49,339 nt of DNA from a virus, in IMG/VR virus record IMGVR_UViG_3300021425_000055, positions 1 to 49,339 of that record. The stretch is one strand, 5' to 3'. Made by a program: the position numbers and the translations under genes. A model generated the notes under the pieces. The model searched no databases. It had not been told where the DNA came from and worked only from the letters and a program-made list of their open reading frames with translations. Shown here piece after piece: positions 8,089-17,621 of this stretch. Within the stretch, counting starts at the first letter, position 1; each line of letters opens with the position of its first letter.

Positions 8089-9369
8089 ATGAGTTTCCTA
8101 AAAAAAATTGGCAAAGGAATTAAAAGTGCCTTTAGTAAAATCGGCAAAGGAATTAAAAGTGCTTTTAAGTCTTTCGGTAAATTTATGGACAAGATTGGCA
8201 TTATAGGTCAGATCGGCTTATCGCTTTTACTGCCCGGCATTGGCTCTGCGTTGAGCGGGATGTGGGGAAGTTTAGTTGGAGGAATGCAAGCATATTCAGG
8301 AGTAGGTGCTTCTATTATTCAAGGCGCTGGTAATTTTTTAAATGCTGCAACTAAGGTTGCTTCCACTATCACAAAGCCTTTTACTACAATTACTGAAGGC
8401 GTTAGTAATGTTGTTGGTGAAACTCTTAAAGCGGGTGCAAATGCGCTTGGTGTAGATACTGCTCTTATAAAAGCAGGAGAAACGCTTGGGTCAGATTATT
8501 TATCAAATCTTGGGACAAGTATTAGCGAGGCAAACCTTACATCAATTGGAGAAACTTTTGGAGCCAGTGTAGATAAGTTCATGGGATCATTCTCTGGAGG
8601 CGGTGTAAATCCAGCAGGCTCTTTTGAACAAGCTAGAACTAGAGCTATGATGACCCCAGAGCAAAAAGAGTTTATAGGTGGAATTCAAGACTTTGAAATG
8701 ACTCCTGAAGTAGAAGCTCAAAGATTAAAAGAGTTTGATGAAGCATATGGCTCATATGATACTGGCCGTCAACTTAAATCTATGCAGCCACAATTTGCTC
8801 AACCTGATTTAGCTACGCCCGATATGCCTGCTTCAATGACTGAAGTAAAAGTAACTGGGGATTCTTTGTTATCGCCAGAGGTTGATGTGACTCCTCCTAG
8901 TGCTGGTGGTCCTCAAACTATGGGCGACCCTTCTGCTGTAGTTAATCGCAAGCTTATGACAGACGCAGATTTCTTAAATATCGCACAGCCAGATTTTACT
9001 GATACTACTAAACGCGGTTTTATTAGAGAAACTTACGACAGAGCAGTTGCTGCTGGTACTGAAATGTTTAGAGAAGCCCCTGAAAAAGCTATAGACAAAC
9101 TAGGATCAACGATTACTGATATGCCTTCTCAATTTGCTAGAAGGGCTGTTGGACTTGATCCAGATCCAGTATACAACCAAGTGTCTTACGCTACTGTTGT
9201 TCCAACAATTCAAGAAGCTCCAATGGTCGGCTCGCAATCAATGATGAATCCAGTACAGTATGTAGCTAATAATCAACAGGCAATGGGATTAGAACCCTTC
9301 GGTCTCAACGCTAATATGTATAACGCGGCAACTTACATAAATACAATGCGTAAGTACGGTTTCGCATAA
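8089..9369 (+). CDS. virion protein with cationic amphipathic N-terminus (likely ejection protein)
   Basis: The 426-residue product opens with a duplicated cationic amphipathic segment (KIGKGIKSAFS / KIGKGIKSAFK, residues 6-27), followed by a hydrophobic Gly/Leu stretch (about 37-75: GQIGLSLLLPGIGSALSG). The rest is moderately acidic and ends in an Asn/Ala/Tyr-rich tail. A membrane-active N-terminus in the ejection-protein block suggests insertion into the host membrane during DNA entry, as inferred for podovirus internal proteins. The gene starts 2 bases after the hendecad protein. I recognise no named family. Confidence 0.75.
   Translation: MSFLKKIGKGIKSAFSKIGKGIKSAFKSFGKFMDKIGIIGQIGLSLLLPGIGSALSGMWGSLVGGMQAYSGVGASIIQGAGNFLNAATKVASTITKPFTTITEGVSNVVGETLKAGANALGVDTALIKAGETLGSDYLSNLGTSISEANLTSIGETFGASVDKFMGSFSGGGVNPAGSFEQARTRAMMTPEQKEFIGGIQDFEMTPEVEAQRLKEFDEAYGSYDTGRQLKSMQPQFAQPDLATPDMPASMTEVKVTGDSLLSPEVDVTPPSAGGPQTMGDPSAVVNRKLMTDADFLNIAQPDFTDTTKRGFIRETYDRAVAAGTEMFREAPEKAIDKLGSTITDMPSQFARRAVGLDPDPVYNQVSYATVVPTIQEAPMVGSQSMMNPVQYVANNQQAMGLEPFGLNANMYNAATYINTMRKYGFA
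8104..8169 (+). repeat. 33-base tandem direct repeat
   Basis: Two adjacent 33-base copies (8104-8136 and 8137-8169) encode KIGKGIKSAF followed by S or K. They differ at only a few bases. The unit length equals the 11-residue unit of the neighbouring giant protein, although the sequence is unrelated. Confidence 0.85.
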
Positions 9370-9382
9370 GGAACAATAACAC

Positions 9383-9988
9383 ATGAACGAAGAATATAAT
9401 CAAATGGTTTTAACGGGCGGAAGACCTATTCCGGGTCAAAGCCTGACAAGCGATCCTGAAAATCCAGCACCATATGAAAGGCCTCCACAATATACTTCAG
9501 TTCATGAAGCGTCAGAAGATATTTTTGAAGGGCTTATCGAAGAGCAGACGTATCTAGAAATTCTAAATTTGTTGACTGAAAATGTGCCTGTCATGGACAT
9601 TGTACAGACTCTTCTTTTTACTGGATTTAAAGAAGGCAAATGGAATCCTGATTTGATGCTGATGCTTGTTGAGCCTGTAGCTTACATGATTTTAGCGCTT
9701 GCTGAACGTGCAGGACTTGATCCAAAAATCTATACAGGCGAAGAAGACGACGAAGCTGAAGAGCGCGTGTTGGGTGTTGAGTTAAGAAAAGAAAAGATAT
9801 CTCGAATTAAAAAACTTGCTGAGATTGGTAAAGCACCTTCAAGCGCTATTACACCTGAGATGGTAGAAACAATAGAAGCGCTGCCTGTTGCAGAAGTGCC
9901 GAGTCTTATGGAGCGTCCTGCAGAGGCACAAGCCTCTACACAAGAAAGCCTAATGGCTCCTCCATCCGTTGAAGAGGAAGAAGTATAA
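9383..9988 (+). CDS. conserved phage structural-block protein, unknown function
   Basis: The 201-residue product carries an N-terminal Pro-rich motif (GGRPIPGQSLTSDPENP), then a helical core (IFEGLIEEQTYLEIL...LLFTGFKEGKWNPDLMLMLVEP) and an acidic Glu-rich tail. From memory, the RPIPGQSLTxDPENP plus EGKWNPDLM combination recurs in many marine phages at this location, between structural genes. It overlaps the next start by one base. A virion or assembly role is inferred from position only. Confidence 0.75.
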   Translation: MNEEYNQMVLTGGRPIPGQSLTSDPENPAPYERPPQYTSVHEASEDIFEGLIEEQTYLEILNLLTENVPVMDIVQTLLFTGFKEGKWNPDLMLMLVEPVAYMILALAERAGLDPKIYTGEEDDEAEERVLGVELRKEKISRIKKLAEIGKAPSSAITPEMVETIEALPVAEVPSLMERPAEAQASTQESLMAPPSVEEEEV

Positions 9989-11391
9989 TGTCTATTGAAC
10001 AGTTTGGTGAATCTCTTTTAGGAGATATTCGAAAAAGAAGAGAGCAAGAATCTCGAAGACTTCGAAAGCAAGAAGAGCGTCAGGCTCTTATGGGCTTAGG
10101 CATCGGGCTTGCGGCTAAAATTGGTAACGAAAGACTTGCTAGTAAAACGCAAGATTTTTTGAAAAAAGAACCATTCTTGTTGGGTCAGCAAGCTCAGAAA
10201 ACAGCGCTTGGATACACTTCGCAGCTAAACAGCTATCGCTCTGCTATTCAGCAAGGGGGAGAGGGCTATTCTTCTGGAGACACGATAGGCTATGCAATGA
10301 CTCAGTTTAAGCCAGAATTTGAAGCTCGTGCTAAAGAAGAATTAGCTAATACATATACAGGCGATTTAACTACTTACAACGCTAAGGTTCGTCAAGAAAC
10401 AAGAAGGATGGCTGAAGAGTGGGCTAGAGACTACGACAAAGCTATTTCGTTAGCTGATGAAGTTTTAGACAAAGATTCGTATTCGGCTATGGTTAAACTT
10501 AGTGCGACAAAGGCCAAGCCAACAAACATGGGCGACTATATCACAAGAGGCATCTCAAGTCTCTTCGGAGGTAAGTCCCAAGAAGAGTTTGAAGAAGAAG
10601 CTTTTGAAGCCATCACTGACGAAATGGAAGACGCTGAAGAACTAAACACGTTCATGACAACTTTCCAGACCTTTGGAGACATGGTAAGAGCGTATCAATT
10701 TACTAAACAGGTTTTTCCTGAAGCCGCTTTTGGTCCTAACAAAACAACACAAGTAACAGAAACTCCTGACGTTCAGGTACTAGATGATAAAATTTTTGTT
10801 GGTAGAAAGGTAAAGACAACGAATCTTATAACTAAAGATGTAAAAGAAGAACTTGTTTTTGATACAGACGAAAATAATAGGCTTGTTCCTTTAGTAGATA
10901 CAACTGATCCTGAAGAAGCTATGCAAAAATTATTAAAGCAAAAAAACGACACATATAATTATGGTGTTCGAGCGTTTTCAGTTTTAAAGCCTGAAGCATT
11001 TGAAGGTTTTATGGCGGCAGCAACAGCACAAAGCCTTAAGCCGGAAAATCCTAGCACACTTGAAGAATATAACAAAATTGGAAGATTATATCGCACTTGG
11101 TTAAAAGGCAATGTGAAAGATCCTGCTGCAGAACAATTAGAAAGAGAGTTAATAGATATAACCACTACAGGTATTATTACAACTAAACTTGCAGGAGAAC
11201 AACTTTCAGGTTTGCCCAACGATCAAAAAATAGAAAAAATAAGTCAGCTACTGTTCAATATGCTAGAAGGCACTAGGGTGACTATGGAAAAATATGGAGA
11301 AACTCAAGGTCCAAACGTACCACCAACTTTAGACTTTACTGGTTTACTACAAGAAGAGTTTAGAGAAGAGAATCCATACATTGCTAGATAA
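9988..11391 (+). CDS. internal virion protein, unknown function
   Basis: The 467-residue product is mainly helical and charged. It starts with an Arg/Lys/Glu-rich coiled coil (residues 10-35, RKRREQESRRLRKQEERQ) and has no signal peptide or enzymatic motif. ATG overlaps the last base of the preceding TAA, so the two are probably coupled. The location between the 201-residue protein and the 1555-residue protein places it in the ejection or inner-virion block. Confidence 0.7.
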   Translation: MSIEQFGESLLGDIRKRREQESRRLRKQEERQALMGLGIGLAAKIGNERLASKTQDFLKKEPFLLGQQAQKTALGYTSQLNSYRSAIQQGGEGYSSGDTIGYAMTQFKPEFEARAKEELANTYTGDLTTYNAKVRQETRRMAEEWARDYDKAISLADEVLDKDSYSAMVKLSATKAKPTNMGDYITRGISSLFGGKSQEEFEEEAFEAITDEMEDAEELNTFMTTFQTFGDMVRAYQFTKQVFPEAAFGPNKTTQVTETPDVQVLDDKIFVGRKVKTTNLITKDVKEELVFDTDENNRLVPLVDTTDPEEAMQKLLKQKNDTYNYGVRAFSVLKPEAFEGFMAAATAQSLKPENPSTLEEYNKIGRLYRTWLKGNVKDPAAEQLERELIDITTTGIITTKLAGEQLSGLPNDQKIEKISQLLFNMLEGTRVTMEKYGETQGPNVPPTLDFTGLLQEEFREENPYIAR

Positions 11392-11409
11392 ATTAGGAAA
11401 TAACTAAAA

Positions 11410-14400
11410 ATGGCTAGAACTGTAATCACGCCTGACGGTGTTATCTATGGCAATGTTCCCGATAGCTTTACTGATGAGCAAGTATTTCAAAAGCATTTGG
11501 AATCAAAGCGGTCAGGAATTACTGCTGCCCCTATTTCTACACCTTCACCAAAAGTAAAGTTACCTGAAGTAGAAGAAGAAAAGCCAACAATTGAAACGCC
11601 AGAAACTCCTGTTGTTGAAGAGCCAGAAGAAGAAAAAGAAGAAACGAATGGAGTTGTTACTGATGTTGTTAGAGGCCTAACACAATATGGTTCATTTGTG
11701 CCTAAGCTTGCAACAGATGTCTTTGGTGTGCCTGAAAGCTTTGAAAGCCAAGAGCAGTTTGTCGGAGACACTGTAAGACAGTTTGCAAGTTCAGCGGCAG
11801 CTATTCTTCCGGGGATTGAAGTTGAAGATATTATAACTCCAGAAAACAAAGTAAAAGAAAGAGGCATTACTGGTACAGCAACAGAAATTGCTCCTTATGT
11901 GATAGGTGGAAGTGTTATTTCAGGATCAAAACTTATAGCAAGCCTGCCTGCTCTTACAAAAGCTGCTGCGACTACAGGATCTTTAGCCGCTTTAGATCAG
12001 ATATTATATGCAGGAAACGCAGATCAAACTATATTCAGAAGTTTAGAAGATTCTGAGCTTTTAGAAGCTAATCAAGCAGCACAAGATTTTGTATCGTTTA
12101 TGTCTATTGATGAAGATGACACAGTTCTTGAAGAAAGAATTAAGCTTACTGTAGATAATGCTGTAGCAGGAGCAGGAGGTTACTTACTTTTTAAATCAAT
12201 TGCAGGAACCAGTAAAGCTGTTGCAAAATTTAAAAAGCCTTTAGAGCAATTGACTAAATCAGAACAAGCTGAAGCAATCATGGACGCTTTAAAAGAGGCC
12301 CGTTCTAAAGTTAAAAGACCTGAATTTTTAAAACCTAAAATAAATTATACAAATATAGATGACGATGCTTTACAGGTTTTAGAGCAAACTGCAGTTAAGC
12401 CTGACGGTCTTTCTGCAATAGCTACTAGTGGCCCTCTTCGTAGATTTTTTCAACAAGTGTTTACTTCGCGTGGGTATTGGTCTCCAAAAGCTTTTAGTGC
12501 TTTTAATGACTCACAGTATGCAGAACGTCAGATAGTTAGTCAGGCTGAACACATATCTAATCGACTACAAAAAGCCTTAAATAATTTAAACGATGGCATT
12601 AAAACTAAACGGGCTACTACCCTTGTACAACGTGCACTTTCTGAAGATTTAGATTTTGCGCCTGACATGTCTTTAGAGCAGCAAGTAAAGCTTGTATCTC
12701 AAAAATACAAAATAAATGCAGACATTGCTACAGAAGTTGTTAATGCTCGTAATTTAATTGATGATCTTTCAGCTAAAGCTTTAAACTCAAACGTGCCTTC
12801 TCCTGATTTTAAAGAAGCTATTCTTGAAAATATGGGTATGTATATTCGAAGATCTTATCGTCTTTATGAAGATGCTGGTTATCGTCCATCATCTGCTGTT
12901 CTTCAAAACGCTAGAAAATATTTTAGGGAGTTAGCAGAAAAACAAGGCATAAAAGATTTAGAGGAAATTGAAAATTTTGCTACAGATAAAATACAAGGTA
13001 TCTTAGATACTAAAAAAGCTAAAGAACTTGAAAATTATTATGGAAGAGTTAATAAAGTCAATACTGAGATATTGCAGCAACGGGGCGATATTCCTTTAGC
13101 TATTCGTCAACTGATGGGTGAAATAGAACAGCCCTCAGAAAATATTGTGTTAACGGCTTCAAAGCTTGCTAGGCTTACTGAAAATAATAGATTTTTTAAT
13201 GAGCTATATGAACTAGGAAATAATAAATATATTTTTAATGCTTCTACATCTACTAGAGGCGCTACTGTAAAAATAACTGGGACAAATTCAATTTTAGACG
13301 GTAAGTATACAACTCCAGAAACACTGGCTGCAATCAAAAATAAAGAATCTCATTTTAGTTTTCTTGATTCAGGACTATTCAGGGTTGGCGCTCAAGCAAA
13401 AGGATTTTCACAGAAGATGAAAACTGTATATAGCCACATGACGCACCTTAGAAACTTTGGTGGCGGGCTTCAGTTTGGTATAGCAAACGGTTTAAATCCT
13501 TTTTATGGTGCAAATCAAACTAGAAAATTATTGTGGAATGAAATAAAGTCAGGCGGTGATGCTGCTTTAGATACTATGTATGAGCGATACTTGCGCTTAG
13601 GCGTTATCAATACTAATGTTAGAGTAAATGAATTTAGATCGCTTTTAGAAACTGGATATCAGTCTAATTCTGATAACTTTATGTCTAATCTTGCTAAAAG
13701 ATTTGGCGGTACAGTTTTGCCTGATAGGGCTTATGTTAAAGGCGCTAAAATTGTTGAAGGAATTGATGACGGTCTTACTGATATTTATATGGCTACAGAC
13801 GATTTTTTCAAAATAAATTCTTTTGAGAAAGAGCTTGCAGTTTTAAAAAGAGCAAAGCCAAATGAAACTCTTGAGGCGTTAGAAAAAGAAGCAGCCGACA
13901 TTGTTAAAAATACGATGCCTAACTATGATCGTGTTCCAAAAGGAATCAAGGAATTTAGATATCTGCCTTTTGGTAACTTTGTTTCTTTTCCTGCAGAAAT
14001 ACTAAGAACATCAGCACATATTATTACACAAAGCGCAAAAGAAATAAGCTCTGGAAACGCAGAATTAATTAAAAGAGGAACAACGCGACTTACTGGATTT
14101 AGTGCATCAATGGCAGGATGGAGTGCGGTATCAGACGCGTCATATCGCTGGGCTGGTTTTGATGAGGAAGAGCAAAAAGCAATTCAAAAGCTTTCTGAAA
14201 CTCCTTGGTCTAGAGCACCTAGAAATGTTGTGCGTTTTGGAGACACAATTTATACAAACGATACTCAATTTATAGATTCTTACAGCACTGTTAAAGAGCC
14301 TTTTGCAGCAGCTATAAGAGAAGTAGAGCGTGGCAAACTTCGAGGTGAAGGGCTAGAAAAACGGCTAGGGCTTGCTATTGCTGAAGCAGGTATAAATTTA

Positions 14401-16077
14401 CTTTCTCCATACTTTGGAGAAGCAATTGTAACTGAAGCAGCCCAAGACCTCATGTATGCTTTTAGAGGTAACGGCTATACAAAGGAAGGTAGGCCTATTT
14501 TTGTTGAAGGAATGTCTCCTATAGATCAAGGAACCGAAGCTTTTTATTTAATGTTTGATGCCTTTAAACCCGGTTCAATAGATTCAGGTAAAAAACTTGC
14601 TGAGGCTGCATTCAAAAAACCTCAAATGCACACAAAAGAACCTCGTGATTATGGTGCAGAACTGATGGCAAACACTACGGGTATACGTTTTTCTGAATTT
14701 AATCCTGAAGAAGCTTTTAAGTTTAAAGTTAAAAAGTATACAAGGTTTAAAAGAAACTTAATTATTGCTAGGCCTTTTGGGTTTGCAGAAAAAGCAGACA
14801 ATCTTGTTGATCGTTATATTAGACGACAAAAAGCACTACACGATATACAACAAGACATGTATGAAGATTTTCTTGCTGCACAAACTTTAGTAGGTACTGA
14901 TCGTGCACTATATATTATGCAACAAAACGGAATAAGTGAAACTGAATCTGCTTATATCGGACAAGGAATATTCTTAGAAGAAGACCCTTTAACTGCAGGA
15001 AAGTTAGGGTCGGATTATGAAAAGCTTGTTTTTGATGATCTTCCTTTTGAACAATATCAAAATGAACTATTTAAAGCTAAATATAGAATGAGCCACACGC
15101 CTCTTATGCCTGTTGAGCCTGCAGAACTAAAAGAAGCTTTTAATAAAGATGCAGTCCAACTGCCTTCAATGACTATGGAGGGCGTTGAAAACTTACCAAC
15201 CGAAGAAGAGGTAGTGCGGGGTAATTTTGCAAAAGGTGGAGAGGTCGTAGTACCTAACGCGCCTGTTGAACCTGACGAGCGAATCGACAAGATGACAGGC
15301 CAGCCCTATAACATCCAAGCTGGGTCAGCCTTCGTAGATGAAGAAGATCCTGAGAAGCGCATGTTGTTTAATGAGGGTGGGTTTGTTGACAAAATTACAA
15401 AAGCCCTTGGGGTTTCTAAGCAAGATCTTGATTGGGCTAAAAGCCTCGACAAAAAATTTCCAGAGTCTGAACAACTTGATGGACGAGGAGATGCCGCAAG
15501 ACATTTGGCGCTTGGTTGGTTAGCTAAAAAATCTAACTATCCTAAAGCTTCTCAGTTTGCTATTAACGCACGAGAGTTTGTGGAGTTTGATTTTAAAGGT
15601 GGTCCAATGGACATCGAAAATAATAACAAAGGATTTAATCTTGATGCTAGTACCCGTGAAGAAGCTGAAAGAAAAATTATGAGGATGATTAATAACAAGG
15701 AAGTTATGTACTACACGCCTCAAGAAAGCAAAGCAAGACGTGGCTATCAAGTCGGTGGAAGCGTTGAAGATCCTAGTATGTATAGGTCAGACGGAAGCAA
15801 GAAGTCTGCACAAGGGTTTTTAGGGCCAGTAAAAAACAATGTTGAAGGCGGGACAATGACAGAGGTTTCTGTTGGTATGGAAATAAACGGGCAAGAAATG
15901 GAAGTTCCTACGATGGTTCCATCTTTAACTAAAGAGGAAATAGAAACTTTAGCAAACATGCAGCTTGAAGGAAACGCTAAGAATATTCCTGAGTCTATTA
16001 TTATAAAAGCAAAGCAACACGCTTTACAAAGAATAGACCAAGGCCTTAGCCCGTTCTATCAAGACGGAGAAAAATAA
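11410..16077 (+). CDS. large internal (ejection) virion protein with C-terminal accessory modules
   Basis: The 1555-residue product, the second largest inner-virion protein, begins with a short motif common to phage ejection proteins (TPDGVIYGNVPDSFTDEQ), followed by an acidic linker, then a long helical body. Near the C-terminus are a linker (ERIDKMTGQPYNIQAG), a domain with GDAARHLALGW, NAREF and PMDIENNNKGF that resembles the DUF6973 pattern, and a final module (QGFLGPVKNN, EVPTMVPSLTKEEIE, QGLSPFYQDG) that I recall from many marine phage virion proteins. T7 gp16-like function (DNA ejection conduit) is inferred from size and position. No classic lytic transglycosylase motif is seen. Confidence 0.8.
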   Translation: MARTVITPDGVIYGNVPDSFTDEQVFQKHLESKRSGITAAPISTPSPKVKLPEVEEEKPTIETPETPVVEEPEEEKEETNGVVTDVVRGLTQYGSFVPKLATDVFGVPESFESQEQFVGDTVRQFASSAAAILPGIEVEDIITPENKVKERGITGTATEIAPYVIGGSVISGSKLIASLPALTKAAATTGSLAALDQILYAGNADQTIFRSLEDSELLEANQAAQDFVSFMSIDEDDTVLEERIKLTVDNAVAGAGGYLLFKSIAGTSKAVAKFKKPLEQLTKSEQAEAIMDALKEARSKVKRPEFLKPKINYTNIDDDALQVLEQTAVKPDGLSAIATSGPLRRFFQQVFTSRGYWSPKAFSAFNDSQYAERQIVSQAEHISNRLQKALNNLNDGIKTKRATTLVQRALSEDLDFAPDMSLEQQVKLVSQKYKINADIATEVVNARNLIDDLSAKALNSNVPSPDFKEAILENMGMYIRRSYRLYEDAGYRPSSAVLQNARKYFRELAEKQGIKDLEEIENFATDKIQGILDTKKAKELENYYGRVNKVNTEILQQRGDIPLAIRQLMGEIEQPSENIVLTASKLARLTENNRFFNELYELGNNKYIFNASTSTRGATVKITGTNSILDGKYTTPETLAAIKNKESHFSFLDSGLFRVGAQAKGFSQKMKTVYSHMTHLRNFGGGLQFGIANGLNPFYGANQTRKLLWNEIKSGGDAALDTMYERYLRLGVINTNVRVNEFRSLLETGYQSNSDNFMSNLAKRFGGTVLPDRAYVKGAKIVEGIDDGLTDIYMATDDFFKINSFEKELAVLKRAKPNETLEALEKEAADIVKNTMPNYDRVPKGIKEFRYLPFGNFVSFPAEILRTSAHIITQSAKEISSGNAELIKRGTTRLTGFSASMAGWSAVSDASYRWAGFDEEEQKAIQKLSETPWSRAPRNVVRFGDTIYTNDTQFIDSYSTVKEPFAAAIREVERGKLRGEGLEKRLGLAIAEAGINLLSPYFGEAIVTEAAQDLMYAFRGNGYTKEGRPIFVEGMSPIDQGTEAFYLMFDAFKPGSIDSGKKLAEAAFKKPQMHTKEPRDYGAELMANTTGIRFSEFNPEEAFKFKVKKYTRFKRNLIIARPFGFAEKADNLVDRYIRRQKALHDIQQDMYEDFLAAQTLVGTDRALYIMQQNGISETESAYIGQGIFLEEDPLTAGKLGSDYEKLVFDDLPFEQYQNELFKAKYRMSHTPLMPVEPAELKEAFNKDAVQLPSMTMEGVENLPTEEEVVRGNFAKGGEVVVPNAPVEPDERIDKMTGQPYNIQAGSAFVDEEDPEKRMLFNEGGFVDKITKALGVSKQDLDWAKSLDKKFPESEQLDGRGDAARHLALGWLAKKSNYPKASQFAINAREFVEFDFKGGPMDIENNNKGFNLDASTREEAERKIMRMINNKEVMYYTPQESKARRGYQVGGSVEDPSMYRSDGSKKSAQGFLGPVKNNVEGGTMTEVSVGMEINGQEMEVPTMVPSLTKEEIETLANMQLEGNAKNIPESIIIKAKQHALQRIDQGLSPFYQDGEK

Positions 16078-16079
16078 TA

Positions 16080-16505
16080 ATGAAAAGACTCATAGAAACT
16101 CTAAAGCGTCATGAAGGCGTCAAGTACTATGTCTACAAAGACCACCTAGGCTACGAAACTATTGGCGTAGGGCGTTGCTTAAAGCAGGGTGTTGGCTTAG
16201 GGCTTACTCACGACGAAGTAGATTACCTTCTAATGAATGATATTAATCGTTGTCTCGAAGAGCTAGACGCAGCTTTTCCGTGGTTCAAAGATCTTACAGA
16301 GATTCGAAGAGAGGCAATGATAAACTTGTGTTTTAACTTAGGACTCACACGTCTCAGAAAGTTTGAGAAGGCCTTGGCAGCCATGTCAATTCACAACTAC
16401 GAAGAAGCTGCCGATGAATTCTTAGACAGTCGATGGGCTAAACAAGTAGGCAATCGAGCAACAGAGGTTACTGAGATGATACGCACTGGAGAGCAACATG
16501 CCTAA
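16080..16505 (+). CDS. endolysin, T4-type lysozyme (glycoside hydrolase family 24)
   Basis: The 141-residue product is a minimal lysozyme that cleaves the glycan strands of peptidoglycan. The catalytic triad typical of T4 lysozyme is visible: E12 in KRHEG, D21 in YKDHLGYETIGVG and T27 in the same motif. It also has the family segment REAMINLCFNLG and the C-terminal W-x-x-Q-V-G-N-R-A element. There is no signal peptide, so it depends on a holin. Candidate holins are at 2560-3036 and 17245-17436. It starts 2 bases after the ejection protein and overlaps the next gene by 8 bases. Confidence 0.95.
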   Translation: MKRLIETLKRHEGVKYYVYKDHLGYETIGVGRCLKQGVGLGLTHDEVDYLLMNDINRCLEELDAAFPWFKDLTEIRREAMINLCFNLGLTRLRKFEKALAAMSIHNYEEAADEFLDSRWAKQVGNRATEVTEMIRTGEQHA

Positions 16506-16788
16506 GAAAAAAGATCCGAGGCTAGAAAGGGCAGGAGTAAGTGGCTACAACAAACCGAAACGTACACCCAATCACAAAACAAAGTCACACGTCGTGGTGG
16601 CAAAGGAAGGAGATAAAGTTAAAACAATTCGCTTTGGTCAGAAGGGTGCGAAGACTGCAGGCAAACCAAAAGCAGGTGAGTCGGCACGGATGAAGGCAAA
16701 GAGGAAGTCGTTCAAGGCAAGACACGCTAAGAACATTAAGCGAGGAAAAATGTCAGCGGCTTACTGGGCTGATAAGGTCAAATGGTAG
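16498..16788 (+). CDS. small, very basic conserved phage protein
   Basis: The 96-residue, strongly Lys/Arg-rich product contains RTPNHKTKSHVVVAKEGDK and IRFGQKG, and ends in FKARHAKNIKRGKMSAAYWADKVKW. From memory, the same C-terminal pattern (RHAKNI..GKMSAAYWA.KVKW) is widespread in marine and freshwater phages. No function is established to my knowledge. The charge suggests nucleic-acid or capsid-DNA contact. It overlaps its neighbours on both sides. Confidence 0.85.
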   Translation: MPKKKDPRLERAGVSGYNKPKRTPNHKTKSHVVVAKEGDKVKTIRFGQKGAKTAGKPKAGESARMKAKRKSFKARHAKNIKRGKMSAAYWADKVKW

Positions 16789-16973
16789 TAGATTTATTTA
16801 CCAAGCATCCAAAGTCTGCTAATGAAACATATTGGCAGCACTTAAAGCGAGCAGCTATGTTTTCAGGCTGGCTGCTTTTGGGAAGCATTGTGTGTGCAGT
16901 TCATGCAGTCTTTCCTTTTTTATTCACCGAAACTGCGAGTAAGATAGTATGTAAATTATATACTAGATACTAA
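16782..16973 (+). CDS. DUF6356-like small membrane protein
   Basis: The 63-residue product has the pattern LFTKHPKSANETYWQHLKRA followed by a hydrophobic segment (about 28-48) with HAVFPFLFTETASKIV. This matches, from memory, DUF6356 (LFTeHP.SvgETYfeH ... vHallPFLFv.TgS). It is a predicted single- or double-pass inner-membrane protein of unknown function. It overlaps the preceding gene by 7 bases and sits in the post-lysozyme cluster, so a lysis accessory role is possible but unproven. Confidence 0.8.
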   Translation: MVVDLFTKHPKSANETYWQHLKRAAMFSGWLLLGSIVCAVHAVFPFLFTETASKIVCKLYTRY

Positions 16974-17017
16974 GCCGTGAGGCTACAGCACGTCGAGATG
17001 ACGTTAGGAGATACACA

Positions 17018-17248
17018 ATGAATAAGTATATAGTGGCAGCAATGTTGCTGTCTGCTCCAGCATTTGGAGCTAATGGTATTCTCATACAAAAAGGAAATCA
17101 ACAGTACGTGGTTATACCAGACTGTCAGATCTCCGAAGATGTGAAAGACATAAGGATAAGACACCTACACGTAGGCGCACCAGTTCACATGAAACACAAA
17201 GGGCGACGAGTTCGCTGTAGAATAGAAGAAATAGAGGAACGATCATGA
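17018..17248 (+). CDS. small exported basic protein
   Basis: The 76-residue product has a signal peptide (MNKYIVAAMLLSAPAFGA) and a short mature domain of about 58 residues rich in Val, Ile, Arg and His, with two cysteines (PDCQISED, RCRIEE) that could form a disulfide in the periplasm. The ribosome site TAGGAG lies upstream of the ATG. It overlaps the next gene by 4 bases (ATGA). No family recognised. Confidence 0.8.
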   Translation: MNKYIVAAMLLSAPAFGANGILIQKGNQQYVVIPDCQISEDVKDIRIRHLHVGAPVHMKHKGRRVRCRIEEIEERS

Positions 17249-17436
17249 CAATTAAACAAGCACTTAAATCACGAACAGTACAGTATGGCGTAGCTCTTGC
17301 TGTTCTTTCAGTTCTCCAAGGCTTTGTAGGTTTTCTTCCTGCTAATCCAGCTGTTCAGGCTATGGTAGGCTGTGCGATTGCAAGCGGTATTGTTGTTCTT
17401 CGATTCATGACAACTCAACCCGTGAGTCAAAAATGA
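17245..17436 (+). CDS. putative holin, two membrane segments
   Basis: The 63-residue product has hydrophobic segments at about 15-31 (YGVALAVLSVLQGFVGFL) and 36-54 (VQAMVGCAIASGIVVLRF). A short basic N-terminus and a short polar C-terminus frame them. Size, topology and closeness to the lysozyme fit a class II holin. An alternative is a structural membrane peptide. It overlaps its neighbours by 4 bases on each side. Confidence 0.7.
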   Translation: MTIKQALKSRTVQYGVALAVLSVLQGFVGFLPANPAVQAMVGCAIASGIVVLRFMTTQPVSQK

Positions 17437-17621
17437 CAACAAAAAGAAAAACAAAGTCGAAAGTAAATGAGGCGGGTAATTATACTAAGCCTACTATGCG
17501 TAAGCGACTCTTCAACAAGATAAAGGCTGGTTCCAAGGGTGGAAAGCCCGGTCAGTGGTCTGCTCGAAAAGCTCAGATGCTTGCTAAAGAGTACAAGGCT
17601 GCAGGTGGAGGTTACAAATAA
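17433..17621 (+). CDS. small basic conserved phage protein (KAGSKGGKPGQWSARKAQ family)
   Basis: The 62-residue, highly basic product has the block NYTKPTMRKRLF, then IKAGSKGGKPGQWSARKAQ and AKEYKAAGGGYK. From memory, this pattern is common in cyanophage and other marine phage genomes and in some giant-virus proteins. Its function is not known to me. It overlaps the previous and next genes, forming a tightly coupled set of basic proteins. Confidence 0.85.
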   Translation: MTTKRKTKSKVNEAGNYTKPTMRKRLFNKIKAGSKGGKPGQWSARKAQMLAKEYKAAGGGYK

